A stretch of 64,000 nucleotides of DNA from Pseudomonas hamedanensis (GCF_014268595.2 NZ_CP077091.1:2130501-2194500), one strand, 5' to 3'; counted from the stretch's first letter, positions 27,009 to 35,903 are shown. Program-made: numbers and translations. Notes: a model not told the origin generated them from the letters alone.

Positions 27009-28811
27009 ATGACCACGACCGAACAGCTGAGCGCCTTGAGCTCGATCCTGACTCAAAGCGGCTTACACAGTCTGTTCCAGCCGATCATCTGCCTCTCCGA
27101 ACGACGCATCCTCGGTTACGAAGCCCTCACCCGTGGCCCGTCCAACAGCCCGTTGCACTCGCCCATTGCACTGTTCGCCGTAGCGCGTCAGGCCGGCCGA
27201 CTGAGCGAACTGGAAATCGCCTGCCGACAGAGTGCTTGCCGCCGCTTCAACGAGCAGCGATTGCCGGGCAAGCTGTTTCTCAACGTCTCGCCGGAATCCC
27301 TGCTGGAAGCCGCGCACCAGCCGGGGCGCACGTTGCAACTTCTGCAGGACTTGGGCATTGCACCGAGCCAAGTGGTGATCGAACTCACCGAGCAGACACC
27401 AATCGATGACTTTCAGTTACTGCAAACCGCCCTGCATCACTATCGGGCGATGGGCTTTTCCATTGCGCTGGACGATCTGGGCGCCGGGTATTCAAGCCTG
27501 CGCTTGTGGTCCGAGCTGCGCCCGGATTACGTGAAGATTGATCGACACTTTATCGATGGCATTCATCAGGACGCGCTGAAGCGCGAATTCGTCGGTTCGA
27601 TCCTGCAAATCGCCAAGGCTTCCAGGGCGCAAGTCATCGCCGAAGGCATCGAGTTGCCGGAAGAACTCGCGGTGCTGACTGAAATGGGCGTCGATCTGGT
27701 TCAGGGATACCTGCTCGGCCGCCCTCAGGAACATCCATCCCGCGACGCTCGCGCCATGATGCCCAAACACGACAGCAGCGCCGTCGCGCTGAACGATGAA
27801 GGCAGTGACCTCAGCGCCCTGCTCAACGACCAACCGGCCGTGCAGCGCAATACACCGACTGCCACCGTGCTGGAAGCCTTCCGTCGTCAGGCCAACCTCA
27901 ACTCACTCGCCGTGCTCGACGAACAAGGCCAGCCCTGCGGCATCGTCCATCGCCACTCCCTGTCGGACGCCTTGCTCAAACCGTTCGCCACCGACCTGTT
28001 CGCCCGCAAACCGATCAGCCGCCTGATGAACGACGATTTTCTGGCCGTGGAAATGAGCCAGTCGCTGCAACAAGTCAGCCGCCTCATCACCAGCCGCGCC
28101 CGCCAGCGCATCGAAGAAGATTTCATCATCACCCTCAACGGCAGCTACCTGGGCCTCGGCCGGGTCATCGACGTACTCAAACTGATCACTGAACTGAAAA
28201 TCCAGCAGGCGCGGTACGCCAATCCACTGACCTTACTGCCGGGCAACGTGCCCATTCAGCAGTGCCTGACGCGATTGCTGCAACAGGCCCGCGAATCGAT
28301 CATCTGCTACGTCGACATCGACAGCTTCAAACCCTTCAATGACATCTACGGCTACGGTCGCGGCGACGAAGTCCTGCTCTGCCTCGCGCAATGCCTGAAC
28401 GAGCGCGTCGACCCCACCCGCGACTTCGTCGGCCACATCGGCGGCGACGACTTCCTCCTCGTCCTCGGCCCGGAAGACTGGCGCAAACGCCTCAACCAAC
28501 TGCTCGACGACTTTCAGAACCAATGCCGCCGGTTTTATCGGCCCGAGCATCTGGAGGCAGGACGCTTTGTTGCTCCGAACCGACAGGGGGTGCGGCAGGA
28601 GTTTCCCCTACTGTCGCTATCGATCGGTGTAGTTCACTTGCGGCCCGAAGCATGCGCAGCGCTTGATGCCAGCCAGCTTGCCGAGATGGCGTCGCAGGCT
28701 AAGCATCATGCGAAGGATGTTGTGGGGTTTAGTGTGTATGTGATCGATAGTCGCAACGCTACTGAATCAAATAGTCAGCTATTAATCGGCCAACGCTATC
28801 TTCCCAAATGA
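27009..28811 (+). CDS. EAL and degenerate GGDEF domain protein with CBS-like middle region
   Basis: This 600-residue protein begins with an EAL phosphodiesterase domain: YEALTRGP near residue 38, then NVSP, ELTEQTP, DDLGAGYSSL, DYVKID and AEGIEL, so the metal-binding residues are conserved. The middle (about 270-395) resembles a CBS pair. The C-terminal GGDEF domain has GGDDF near residue 478, a changed active-site motif that may be inactive or regulatory. It is probably a c-di-GMP phosphodiesterase. Next to prc, the same arrangement exists in P. aeruginosa. Its last 25 codons are more AT-rich, next to the toxin island. Confidence 0.88.
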   Translation: MTTTEQLSALSSILTQSGLHSLFQPIICLSERRILGYEALTRGPSNSPLHSPIALFAVARQAGRLSELEIACRQSACRRFNEQRLPGKLFLNVSPESLLEAAHQPGRTLQLLQDLGIAPSQVVIELTEQTPIDDFQLLQTALHHYRAMGFSIALDDLGAGYSSLRLWSELRPDYVKIDRHFIDGIHQDALKREFVGSILQIAKASRAQVIAEGIELPEELAVLTEMGVDLVQGYLLGRPQEHPSRDARAMMPKHDSSAVALNDEGSDLSALLNDQPAVQRNTPTATVLEAFRRQANLNSLAVLDEQGQPCGIVHRHSLSDALLKPFATDLFARKPISRLMNDDFLAVEMSQSLQQVSRLITSRARQRIEEDFIITLNGSYLGLGRVIDVLKLITELKIQQARYANPLTLLPGNVPIQQCLTRLLQQARESIICYVDIDSFKPFNDIYGYGRGDEVLLCLAQCLNERVDPTRDFVGHIGGDDFLLVLGPEDWRKRLNQLLDDFQNQCRRFYRPEHLEAGRFVAPNRQGVRQEFPLLSLSIGVVHLRPEACAALDASQLAEMASQAKHHAKDVVGFSVYVIDSRNATESNSQLLIGQRYLPK

Positions 28812-28827
28812 CCCGACTCCATTTAGA

Positions 28828-29190
28828 TCAGACAGTTTTACTACTCGCTTCGGCCTGATACCGCGTCAGGCACTCAAGCAAAACGCTCATGAAACGTCGC
28901 TGATCCCTAACATCTTCATCAAAATAAGTCGTCATTCTTTCAAACACCCGATCAAAACTGTCCTCCTCACCCAAGAAATGAGCAACTGTGTCAGCTAGAG
29001 ATGTCCGCTCCCGGTAGGTGTAGCATAAAAACTCAGGTTTCAGCAGGACATCAAATAGCTCACCCAGCTCTTTATCATCATTAACATCCTTGGATACGAT
29101 TATTTTTTCTCTTTCATCATTTCTTGTATTTTCTATATCAAAAACAAATAACAAATTTTTTATATCTACAATTTTATATTGAGTTTTCAT
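28828..29190 (-). CDS. candidate immunity protein for the Rhs toxin
   Basis: This 120-residue acidic protein has no signal peptide and is rich in Asp and Glu. Its ATG overlaps the rhs stop codon by four bases (ATGA), the usual arrangement of an immunity gene directly behind a polymorphic toxin. It is much more AT-rich than flanking genes, like the toxin tip it follows. I do not recognise the family. The immunity role is inferred from position, size and composition. It ends 17 bases from the convergent EAL/GGDEF gene. Confidence 0.75.
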   Translation of the reverse strand: MKTQYKIVDIKNLLFVFDIENTRNDEREKIIVSKDVNDDKELGELFDVLLKPEFLCYTYRERTSLADTVAHFLGEEDSFDRVFERMTTYFDEDVRDQRRFMSVLLECLTRYQAEASSKTV

Positions 29191-32100
29191 CTATCGAAAT
29201 CCGTATAAGAGGTTTTAACTCGTGCATTTGGTTCAAGAATCACAACTGCTTTTGTTTGCGTTCCATACTCAAATCCGCCTCGCCGGTATCCCTCACCAAC
29301 GGTTTTCCCCATATCCATTGGCCGTCTAGAGGTTTGTAAATCTGTATATCTCAGGATCAACTGAGCTCTATAGATAGCATTAAGCTGATCTCTATGACTT
29401 AAAAAGTGCGTCGCTGCTGATGGAATCATAGGCTGTCCGTTTCTCCTTCCACCGCTATAGTTTTCTATGCAACCCGTTGTAGGATTCCTTGCTGTGGTCG
29501 ATCTTTCAAATTGAGAGTTCAAAGTAGTCTGAGCGCCATGCTTTTCTAGAAAATGTTCTCCGTTATTTGGATCTTCCATTTCATGTAAGCGCCTATAAGC
29601 ATTTTCCTCCCCAAGCTCATCAATATTCACCCGTCGTTCCTGCGCCGTCATCTTTGGCAGCGGGGGCGCTCCCTCTTCAACGGCCACGCGACCAGCCTCA
29701 TACCGCATTGGTCGACGAGGCGGTTTTGGCGGTGGGCAGTTGGAGTTCAACCCCAACGGATCCACCCACCCCGTCGGATTCGGCACGTACAGGTACTGAT
29801 TCAACCCACCCGCGAGCTTCACCGGATCCGGGGTCAGATACCGTCCCAACCTCGGGTCGTAATACCGATGCCGGTTGTAATGCAGCCCGCTTTCCGCATC
29901 GAAGTACTGCCCCTGAAAGCGCAGCGGTTGGTCCAGGTATTCTTCGCCGGCCAGGGTCACGGCGGCGACTTTGCCGTAGGCGTCGTATTGCGCCGACCAG
30001 ACGATTTCGCCGCTGTAGTCGGTGAGTTCCTGCGGGGTGCCGAGGTGGTCGAGTTGGTAGTAGAACGGGCAGGCTTTTTTCGGGCCTTTGCCGTCGAGCA
30101 GTGCCAGCGGGCGGAAGGTGCCGGGTTCGTAGACGAAGCTGCGGTATTGGGTTGGGCTGCTTTCGGCGACGAGGTGGTCGCCTTGCCAGAAGAACTCGGT
30201 GGTGGCGCCGTCGACGGTTTTACCGATGCGCCGGCCGAAGGCGTCGTATTGATAACGGGCGGTCTGGCCGTCGGGGCGGGTCAGGCCGATCAGGCGGTGC
30301 TGGCAGTCGTAGCGGTATTCGGTGACGAGGGTCTGACCGTGGCCCCGGCGTTCGCGGATCAGGTTGCCGAAGGCGTCGTAGTCGTAATGGCGGTCGCCCT
30401 GCATCAGCAGGCGGTTGCCCTTGACCTTCGCCGGTCCCGGGCGGTCCTGCATCAGCAGGTTGCCGGCCGGGTCGTGGGCGAAGGATTCGGGCAGTTCGTC
30501 GCGCGAGTGACGCACGCGAATCAGTCGGTCGAGGGCGTCGTAGCCGTAGGTGCGCTGGCCGTGGCGGCTGTCGGCAATGTGCTCGAGGTTGCCGTTGGCG
30601 CTGTAGGCATAATCGCGGCGATACAGCGCCGCGTGCTGATGACCTACAGCGTGGGCGAGCAAACGGCCCTGATCGTCGTAGGCATATTCGCTGAGCAGCA
30701 GGCCTTGCTGGCGTTGCTGCTCGCGTCCTGACCGATAAACATGCTGCGTCAGCGGCGTGCCGTTGAGGTCGATGGCTTTTAGCGCACCGCCCTTGGCGTA
30801 GTGATAGTCGAGCCGGCTGTTGTCCGGCAGGCGCATCCGCTTGAGCTGGCCGCAGGCGTCGTAGGTATAGCGCAGGGTGCCCCAGCCCTGATGTTCGGTG
30901 ATCAGCCGGTCCTGGCGGTCGTATTCGAAGGCCAGCGGGTGGTCCTGGCCGTCATCGACCGCGGTCAGTCGGCCGAGGCGGTCGTAGTCATAACGAACTT
31001 TCACCCCGTCGGGCAGGGTCTTGAGCTGCAAACGTCCGGCACTGTCGCGCTCATAACGGGTGACCAGACTGAGCCCATGCTCACCGAACTCGGTCTTTTC
31101 CAGCAAGTGACCGTTGAGGTCGTAGGCGTAGGCGGTGCGCCGGCCGTCGAAGCCGCTTTCCTCGCGGATCAGCCCGGTGGGCGTGTAATCCAGGTGGTAC
31201 TTTTCGCCCGATTCGTTTTCGATCTCCGTGAGCAGCAACTGCGCATGGTCGTAGCGGTACTGCACGCGAGTGCCGTCGGGGTTGATGCGCCGGGAAACCA
31301 GGTGCAGGTCGTCGTCATATTCGTAGCGGGTGATGCGTCCGAGTTCGTCGCGTTCGGCGGTGACCTGACCGTAGGCGCCGTAGCTGTAGGCGCGACTGGC
31401 GCCCGTAGGAGAAGTCGTCAGGATCAGCCGGCCGGCGGCGTCCCACTGCTGACGGCTGATGACGCCAAACTCGGCCTGCGTGGTGGTCCTTCGCCCCAGC
31501 GCGTCGTAGGAAAAGCGCCGCACGCCACCATCGGGCAGGGTTTCCTCGATAAGCTGGCCGAGTTCATTCCACACCCAGCGATGGCGGCTGCTGTCCGGGT
31601 AACGCAGCGACAGCAACTGGCCACGCAGGTTGTAGTAGTAATGGGTGACCTGACCGTCGGGATCCACCGCTTCGGTGACCGCGCCCTCGGCATTGCGCCG
31701 ATAGATCCACACCGCCTCGCCACGGCAACGCTTGTAGAGAAAACCGTTGCGGTACTCGTAGGACGTTGGCGTATCGTCCGGTGGAATCAGCGCGATCAGC
31801 CGCCCGACCTCGTCGTAGCGGTATTCGGTGACCGCGCCCAAAGCATCCTGCTCGGCGATCAGCCGGCCCTGTTCGTCATAGGCCTTGAGCTGTTCACCAC
31901 CATCGGCTGCGACCTGCCGCACCAGCCGCGCGCGCTCGTCGTGGACGTAGACCTCTTCGGTGCCGTCGACGTAATGCACGGTCACGCTGGCGTCGTCATC
32001 GTTCCAGACGTAACGGGTGTTCATCTGCGAGAACGAGGCCCAGTGGCGCACGCAGCGTGCTGCTTTACCTTCGCGCTCCCACTCCCAGAAAAAACTCGCG

Positions 32101-33965
32101 CCGCCGGTCAGTTGCCGCTGCAGGATGACGTGATGGTCGTCGTAGTCGTAGCGCTCGCTGTCGCCGACCGCGTTGGCCGCGGCCAGCAGGCGTTGGCGGG
32201 CATCGAAGCTGTAGGTGGCGAGGTTTTGCTCGGTGGTCCACTCGCCCTGAACCAAGACCTGATAATCGACCGCCACCAGTTGCGCGCGGTCATAGCGCAA
32301 CAACAGCGAACGTCCGGCCCCGTTATCCAGGCGCTGAATGCGATCGGCGCGATCGCGCTGCACGGTCAGACGATTGCCGTACACATCGCTGATCGCCGTC
32401 AGCCGGCCCGCGCGAAAGTGATAGAACCGCGGACTGTCGCCGGCCAGGGCGAGGATCAGCTCTTCGGGCTCATCGCCCAGAAAGATCGCCGCCCGCGACA
32501 GGCTGTTATGAATCGCCGGGCGCGCAGCGTTGGGTAGCGGAAACCGCGTGCGGCGGTTCTCATGGTCGATCCAGACCACGCCGCCGCCATCGAAAGCCAG
32601 GCGATGGGCCAGCGAATGGCTCCAGCCAAACCCGAGGCCGATATCGATCTCCACCGCGCTGGAGCGGTACAAACGGGTGAACTCGAACGGCAGCACGCCG
32701 TCGAGTACCGCGTCGGTGAGCGTCAGCAGCTCTTCGCCGGTGACCATCGATACCGGGCAGCCGTTGGTGCAGGTCAGCGAGGAGCAATCGGCGGCATCGC
32801 CGTTAGGGTTTTTTGCTTGGTCGGGAGAGTCGTCGTGAGGTTCGTCTTTCTTCAGCGTGGTGTTGCGTTTGGCATCCCAGCGCAGTTGCATCCGGCCTTT
32901 TTTCACTCCGGCGGCGATGCCCCGCGCGGCAACGGCTTTGTAGCGGTCGACGTATTCAATGAACGTGCTGACGATGCCGAACAGCGCCTTGACCAGTCGC
33001 TTGGCCACGCTGAACAGCTGCGCTGCGCGATCAGCCAGACGCAGCGTCAGATAAGCGATCCCTGCCCCCGCCCCGACAAACGTCAGAACTACGCTGATCA
33101 ACACATCGATGATCAATTGCACGATCATCATCGACGCCACTTCAGCGGACTTGCCGGCAATCTCGCTGGGCGGCAGCATGTCCAGCCACAGGCTCGCCGA
33201 CCGTAGCAGCAAGCACATCGCCGCCTCGTCACTGACCAGCAACTGCAGCTTTTCCATGAGATCCGGCGCGGTCTGCGCAAGCTTGATCAGGTCAGCCGCG
33301 CCGCTGCCTAGACGCCCGGCGAACTTGCCGGGGTCCTGGAGAATTTCCGACAGCAAACCGAGGCTGTCCCATACCCCTTCGATTGCTGCCCAGCTTCCCG
33401 CAAGCATGCCGTTGCTCGCCGCTGTCGCCACCGACTGCGACCACTGCGGCTTGAAACCCTGCCACTCGCTACGCAGCCAGCCGTCCAGTTCGCCGGTCAA
33501 GCCGTCGTAGGATTTGAACAGCTCCGCGACCTGATTGGAGGTGACAGCGCTGTGCACCAGAACGCGGTAGAACTTGCCCTCGTCGCCTCTGAACTGGCCC
33601 TTGCCCTGCTGATCAAGGGTGATCGGGGCGGTCTCGCCGCTTTCCACGTCAACCACATCGACGGTGATGTTGCCCAGCGGGATGTCGTAGACCGATTCGA
33701 ATTTGCTCTCGATCTCCATCAGCCCGCCCTGCGGGCACTGGACGACGCTGGAGGAAAATTCGCCGTCGCTGCTGCTGACCGCCGTGCTGCGATCGCCGAA
33801 ACGGATGATCCGCTCCATGCCCATCAGCGACGGCAGGCCCGCTGCGTCGCTGATCTGGTTCGCCGCTCGACTGAACCAGTGATCAAGCTGTTTGCGGTAG
33901 AGGCTGAGGGTGTCGGGAAAGCTGTCGAGTTCCTGCTCGATGCGAGCGATGACTTCCATCAACAC
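29187..33965 (-). CDS. rhs: Rhs-family polymorphic toxin, 1592 codons
   Basis: An N-terminal non-PAAR region (about 1-390) has a hydrophobic segment at 279-308. From about residue 402 a DUF6531 region (CPVSMVTGEELLTLTD) opens a long array of YD repeats, closed near residue 1406 by YLTPDPVKLAGGLNQYLYV and the DPLGL junction. The last 186 residues (29190-29747) are the variable toxin. Such proteins are usually delivered by type VI secretion, with the shell encasing the toxin. Start: GTG 33965 or, more likely, ATG 33959, which overlaps the stop of a 15-codon leader ORF and has no ribosome-binding site of its own. No PAAR, VgrG, Hcp or adaptor gene lies nearby. The core is GC-rich; the tip is AT-richer, a sign of exchange. 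Confidence 0.92.
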   Translation of the reverse strand: MLMEVIARIEQELDSFPDTLSLYRKQLDHWFSRAANQISDAAGLPSLMGMERIIRFGDRSTAVSSSDGEFSSSVVQCPQGGLMEIESKFESVYDIPLGNITVDVVDVESGETAPITLDQQGKGQFRGDEGKFYRVLVHSAVTSNQVAELFKSYDGLTGELDGWLRSEWQGFKPQWSQSVATAASNGMLAGSWAAIEGVWDSLGLLSEILQDPGKFAGRLGSGAADLIKLAQTAPDLMEKLQLLVSDEAAMCLLLRSASLWLDMLPPSEIAGKSAEVASMMIVQLIIDVLISVVLTFVGAGAGIAYLTLRLADRAAQLFSVAKRLVKALFGIVSTFIEYVDRYKAVAARGIAAGVKKGRMQLRWDAKRNTTLKKDEPHDDSPDQAKNPNGDAADCSSLTCTNGCPVSMVTGEELLTLTDAVLDGVLPFEFTRLYRSSAVEIDIGLGFGWSHSLAHRLAFDGGGVVWIDHENRRTRFPLPNAARPAIHNSLSRAAIFLGDEPEELILALAGDSPRFYHFRAGRLTAISDVYGNRLTVQRDRADRIQRLDNGAGRSLLLRYDRAQLVAVDYQVLVQGEWTTEQNLATYSFDARQRLLAAANAVGDSERYDYDDHHVILQRQLTGGASFFWEWEREGKAARCVRHWASFSQMNTRYVWNDDDASVTVHYVDGTEEVYVHDERARLVRQVAADGGEQLKAYDEQGRLIAEQDALGAVTEYRYDEVGRLIALIPPDDTPTSYEYRNGFLYKRCRGEAVWIYRRNAEGAVTEAVDPDGQVTHYYYNLRGQLLSLRYPDSSRHRWVWNELGQLIEETLPDGGVRRFSYDALGRRTTTQAEFGVISRQQWDAAGRLILTTSPTGASRAYSYGAYGQVTAERDELGRITRYEYDDDLHLVSRRINPDGTRVQYRYDHAQLLLTEIENESGEKYHLDYTPTGLIREESGFDGRRTAYAYDLNGHLLEKTEFGEHGLSLVTRYERDSAGRLQLKTLPDGVKVRYDYDRLGRLTAVDDGQDHPLAFEYDRQDRLITEHQGWGTLRYTYDACGQLKRMRLPDNSRLDYHYAKGGALKAIDLNGTPLTQHVYRSGREQQRQQGLLLSEYAYDDQGRLLAHAVGHQHAALYRRDYAYSANGNLEHIADSRHGQRTYGYDALDRLIRVRHSRDELPESFAHDPAGNLLMQDRPGPAKVKGNRLLMQGDRHYDYDAFGNLIRERRGHGQTLVTEYRYDCQHRLIGLTRPDGQTARYQYDAFGRRIGKTVDGATTEFFWQGDHLVAESSPTQYRSFVYEPGTFRPLALLDGKGPKKACPFYYQLDHLGTPQELTDYSGEIVWSAQYDAYGKVAAVTLAGEEYLDQPLRFQGQYFDAESGLHYNRHRYYDPRLGRYLTPDPVKLAGGLNQYLYVPNPTGWVDPLGLNSNCPPPKPPRRPMRYEAGRVAVEEGAPPLPKMTAQERRVNIDELGEENAYRRLHEMEDPNNGEHFLEKHGAQTTLNSQFERSTTARNPTTGCIENYSGGRRNGQPMIPSAATHFLSHRDQLNAIYRAQLILRYTDLQTSRRPMDMGKTVGEGYRRGGFEYGTQTKAVVILEPNARVKTSYTDFDR
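29190..29747 (-). other. variable C-terminal toxin domain of Rhs (about 186 residues)
   Basis: This is the region beyond the DPLGL junction. Notable motifs are GEHFLEKHGAQTT, SAATHFLSHRDQL, MGKTVGEGYRRGG and KAVVILEPNARVKTSY. A His early, an (S/A)xT F block, a GxGY loop and a closing basic beta-strand resemble RNase A-like / BECR-fold nuclease toxins of CDI and Rhs systems. That is a tentative reading from motif pattern only. The actual activity could be different. Confidence 0.45.
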
Positions 33966-34006
33966 ACGCAGGCGGACAAGGTGAGCTGAAAAACGGGCTG
34001 GAGCAT
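33959..34006 (-). CDS. 15-codon leader ORF overlapping the rhs start
   Basis: ATG 34006, preceded by GAGGGA six bases upstream, reads MLQPVFQLTLSACVC and stops at TGA 33961-33959. The TGA shares its A with the rhs ATG (TGATG). The rhs start has no ribosome-binding site, so translation may depend on ribosomes finishing this leader. It could instead be the remnant end of a lost upstream gene. Confidence 0.5.
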   Translation of the reverse strand: MLQPVFQLTLSACVC

Positions 34007-34141
34007 GAGCGGTCCCTCGCGCAAAAATTAGTCGCGGGAACTGTGCTGGGGATCAAACAGGAAAGAAGTCAGGCGAGTAGGCAAAGGATGTAGGACTAGT
34101 CTGCAATCGAGCGACCAGCAGAAACAGCCAGGCAAAAACGC

Positions 34142-34175
34142 AAACGCGGCGTGAGGAAAACCTCACGCCGCGTTT
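34142..34175 (-). terminator. hairpin terminator downstream of the Sel1 gene
   Basis: A 15-bp perfect stem (34142-34156 with 34161-34175) with a four-base loop. It is followed on the minus strand by a moderately T-rich stretch. It separates the Sel1 gene from the rhs island, and lies in the 232-base gap between them. Confidence 0.7.
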
Positions 34176-34197
34176 ATCGGCAAAGACATACTTGGAT

Positions 34198-34605
34198 TTA
34201 CTGCGTTGAATCTCCAGCCTTCAGCTGCTGTAGCTTCATCTCAGCCAAGGGATGTCCGGCCTTGGCGGCCATGCTCCACCAGCGCGCCGCTTCAGCAGGG
34301 TCCGGCGTTTGGCTAGGCGTACCGGCAAGGCTGATTACACCGACTTGATACGCCGCTTTGCCATCCCCAGCCAACGCCGCCAGACGCAGCAAACGTATGC
34401 CTTCTTCACGCGCGCCCAGACCAACGCCGCGAAAGGTCAGGATGTGCCCATAAAAGCTTTGCGCGCTGACATCGCCGAGATTGGCCATGCGCGCAAACTG
34501 GCCTTCAAGCCAATGCCAGCCGCGCGGCTGGCGGACAAACCACGACCAATGAAACAGCCTGCGGGCCAGCCAGTAACCGACCCGCGCCTTGAGGCGTAAA
34601 AACAC
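34198..34605 (-). CDS. Sel1-repeat protein
   Basis: This 135-residue protein has two or three Sel1-type helical repeats (GDVSAQSFYGHILTFRG, GDGKAAYQVGVISLAG and GHPLAEMKLQQL), a TPR-related scaffold for protein contacts. The N-terminus is basic and aromatic with a hydrophobic stretch and could anchor in the membrane. It begins directly after the stop of the 123-residue gene upstream, so both are likely in one transcript with the XRE gene. Its function is unknown. Confidence 0.75.
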   Translation of the reverse strand: MFLRLKARVGYWLARRLFHWSWFVRQPRGWHWLEGQFARMANLGDVSAQSFYGHILTFRGVGLGAREEGIRLLRLAALAGDGKAAYQVGVISLAGTPSQTPDPAEAARWWSMAAKAGHPLAEMKLQQLKAGDSTQ

Positions 34606-34977
34606 TCAGGCCTCCGCCGATTCCGGGTACTCGTATTCGAAAACCCGGACCACTTCCGACGCATGCCAGGACGCCGCGGCGACGCCATCAGACGGCCCGG
34701 AGAATCGCCCCAGACGCTCGACACATTCAAAAAAACCGGTACGCGGCAAGCGACTGGCACCCTGACTGATGACCAGCGAGCTGCGCAACGGCTGCTCGGC
34801 TTTGGCGTCCAGCGCGGCCAGATGCTCGAGCGCGGCCGTCAGGGTTTGCATCGCCGGTGTCGGCAACTGCAAACGTTCCAGCAGCGCTCGATACGTCAGT
34901 AGATGGCGCTGGCGGCGCGCCTGATCCAGCTCCCCCAACAATCCGTCCCAATGTTGACGGCTGATGCGTACGCTCAC
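34606..34977 (-). CDS. uncharacterised protein coupled to an XRE regulator
   Basis: This 123-residue protein starts at GTG 34977, which overlaps the XRE stop (GTGA) and is preceded by GAGGGA. The first half is helical (HWDGLLGELDQARRQRHLLT...). The second contains LRSSLVISQGASRLPRTGFFECVERLGR and a WHASE segment. I do not recognise a named family. Coupling to the XRE gene and to the Sel1 gene suggests one functional unit. A toxin-antitoxin role was considered, but there is no direct evidence. Confidence 0.65.
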   Translation of the reverse strand: MSVRISRQHWDGLLGELDQARRQRHLLTYRALLERLQLPTPAMQTLTAALEHLAALDAKAEQPLRSSLVISQGASRLPRTGFFECVERLGRFSGPSDGVAAASWHASEVVRVFEYEYPESAEA

Positions 34978-35315
34978 GATTCGTCCCTCCAACCTGGCAC
35001 CGTCAATTCCCAGGCCAGGCTGCGGCGAATCGCGGCGTCGGGTAGACGCTCACCACTTTCGATCATGGCCAGATAAGACGGGCTGATGCCTACCGTGCGG
35101 GCCAGCGCCTCGATGGCGATGCCCTTCCCTTCGCGCAAACTGCGTAGTTGATCCAGACCTGGAAGAATCGGGTCTGGTGAAGTCGCGAGTGGCGCTGGAG
35201 CCGGTCGCGACGGTGCTTCGTTGATCCCTGCTGCTTTCAGTAAAGCCTGATATTGAGCCCACGGCAGAACCGCGTATTCGGGTTCGCCATCGCGTGCAAT
35301 TATCTGAATATCCAT
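34974..35315 (-). CDS. XRE-family helix-turn-helix regulator
   Basis: This 113-residue protein has a short N-terminal segment (MDIQIIARDGEPEYAVLPWAQYQALL), which looks like the first strand-helix of Phd/YefM-type antitoxins. A Pro/Ala-rich linker follows, then a lambda-type HTH (about 57-100: LRSLREGKGIAIEALARTVGISPSYLAMIE shortened). The start is ATG 35315; upstream in-frame codons have weaker support. It is coupled by a GTGA overlap to the 123-residue gene. It probably autoregulates. Confidence 0.78.
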   Translation of the reverse strand: MDIQIIARDGEPEYAVLPWAQYQALLKAAGINEAPSRPAPAPLATSPDPILPGLDQLRSLREGKGIAIEALARTVGISPSYLAMIESGERLPDAAIRRSLAWELTVPGWRDES

Positions 35316-35427
35316 GACTACCCCGTAGGACAACAACACTTAGCGAGTCGGCACTTTTCCCTAGAAGTGTAATCCTAACAGCGGCCAAGGTCGCGGGGGG
35401 TATCTATCTGTAGGCAGTATTCGCCAG

Positions 35428-35883
35428 TCAGGGCTTTTTCGGCCCCTGCAACTGCAATTGCTCAGGGGAATCGGGCAGGCGTTCTACCACTGCCAGTTTT
35501 TCCGGATTTTGCCGGTTGCGCCAGAGGCGGAAGGCGTTGAGTTCGTTATCGAGGGTTTTCATCAGCCAGGCAAGGACGGCGATGTCGTCGAGCATGCCGA
35601 ACATTGGAATGAAGTCCGGGATCGCATCGACCGGGCTGAGAAAGTACATCAGGCCCGCCACGACAGAGATCAGCGATTTGGTACTGATCGCGCGGTATTC
35701 GCCGCGCCAGTAAGCCAGGCACAGCGCCTGCAGCAAGCGCAGATCATCCTTGAGCTTGCCCAGACGGTTACCTTGCGCAGCACCTTTACTGGCCACGGCA
35801 AACAAAAGCGTTGGCAGACGTCCACGGGCCAGCAGGCGACCAGCCAAGGGCAGGAATCGAGCGAAATTCCATGGAGCTTTCAT
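35428..35883 (-). CDS. YkvA-family (DUF1232) protein
   Basis: This 151-residue protein contains the DUF1232 hallmark YFLSPVDAIPDFIPMFGMLDDIAVL at about residues 80-104 (shown in part: SPVDAIPDFIP). The protein is thought to associate with the membrane, but its biochemical role is unknown. It is the first gene downstream of the gap behind the FKBP gene and is transcribed away from it on the same strand. Confidence 0.8.
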   Translation of the reverse strand: MKAPWNFARFLPLAGRLLARGRLPTLLFAVASKGAAQGNRLGKLKDDLRLLQALCLAYWRGEYRAISTKSLISVVAGLMYFLSPVDAIPDFIPMFGMLDDIAVLAWLMKTLDNELNAFRLWRNRQNPEKLAVVERLPDSPEQLQLQGPKKP

Positions 35884-35903
35884 CTATTCTTCCCGTTGAA
35901 ATG

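Noticed and set aside
30801..32537. Long plus-strand open frame (578 codons) opposite rhs
   Set aside because: It is the antisense of the GC-rich YD-repeat region; codon bias and repeats belong to the minus-strand Rhs frame, and the translated product is repetitive without domains.
34606..35315. Definite toxin-antitoxin pair
   Set aside because: The XRE protein resembles antitoxins only weakly and the partner has no recognised toxin fold; kept as a finding with low certainty only.
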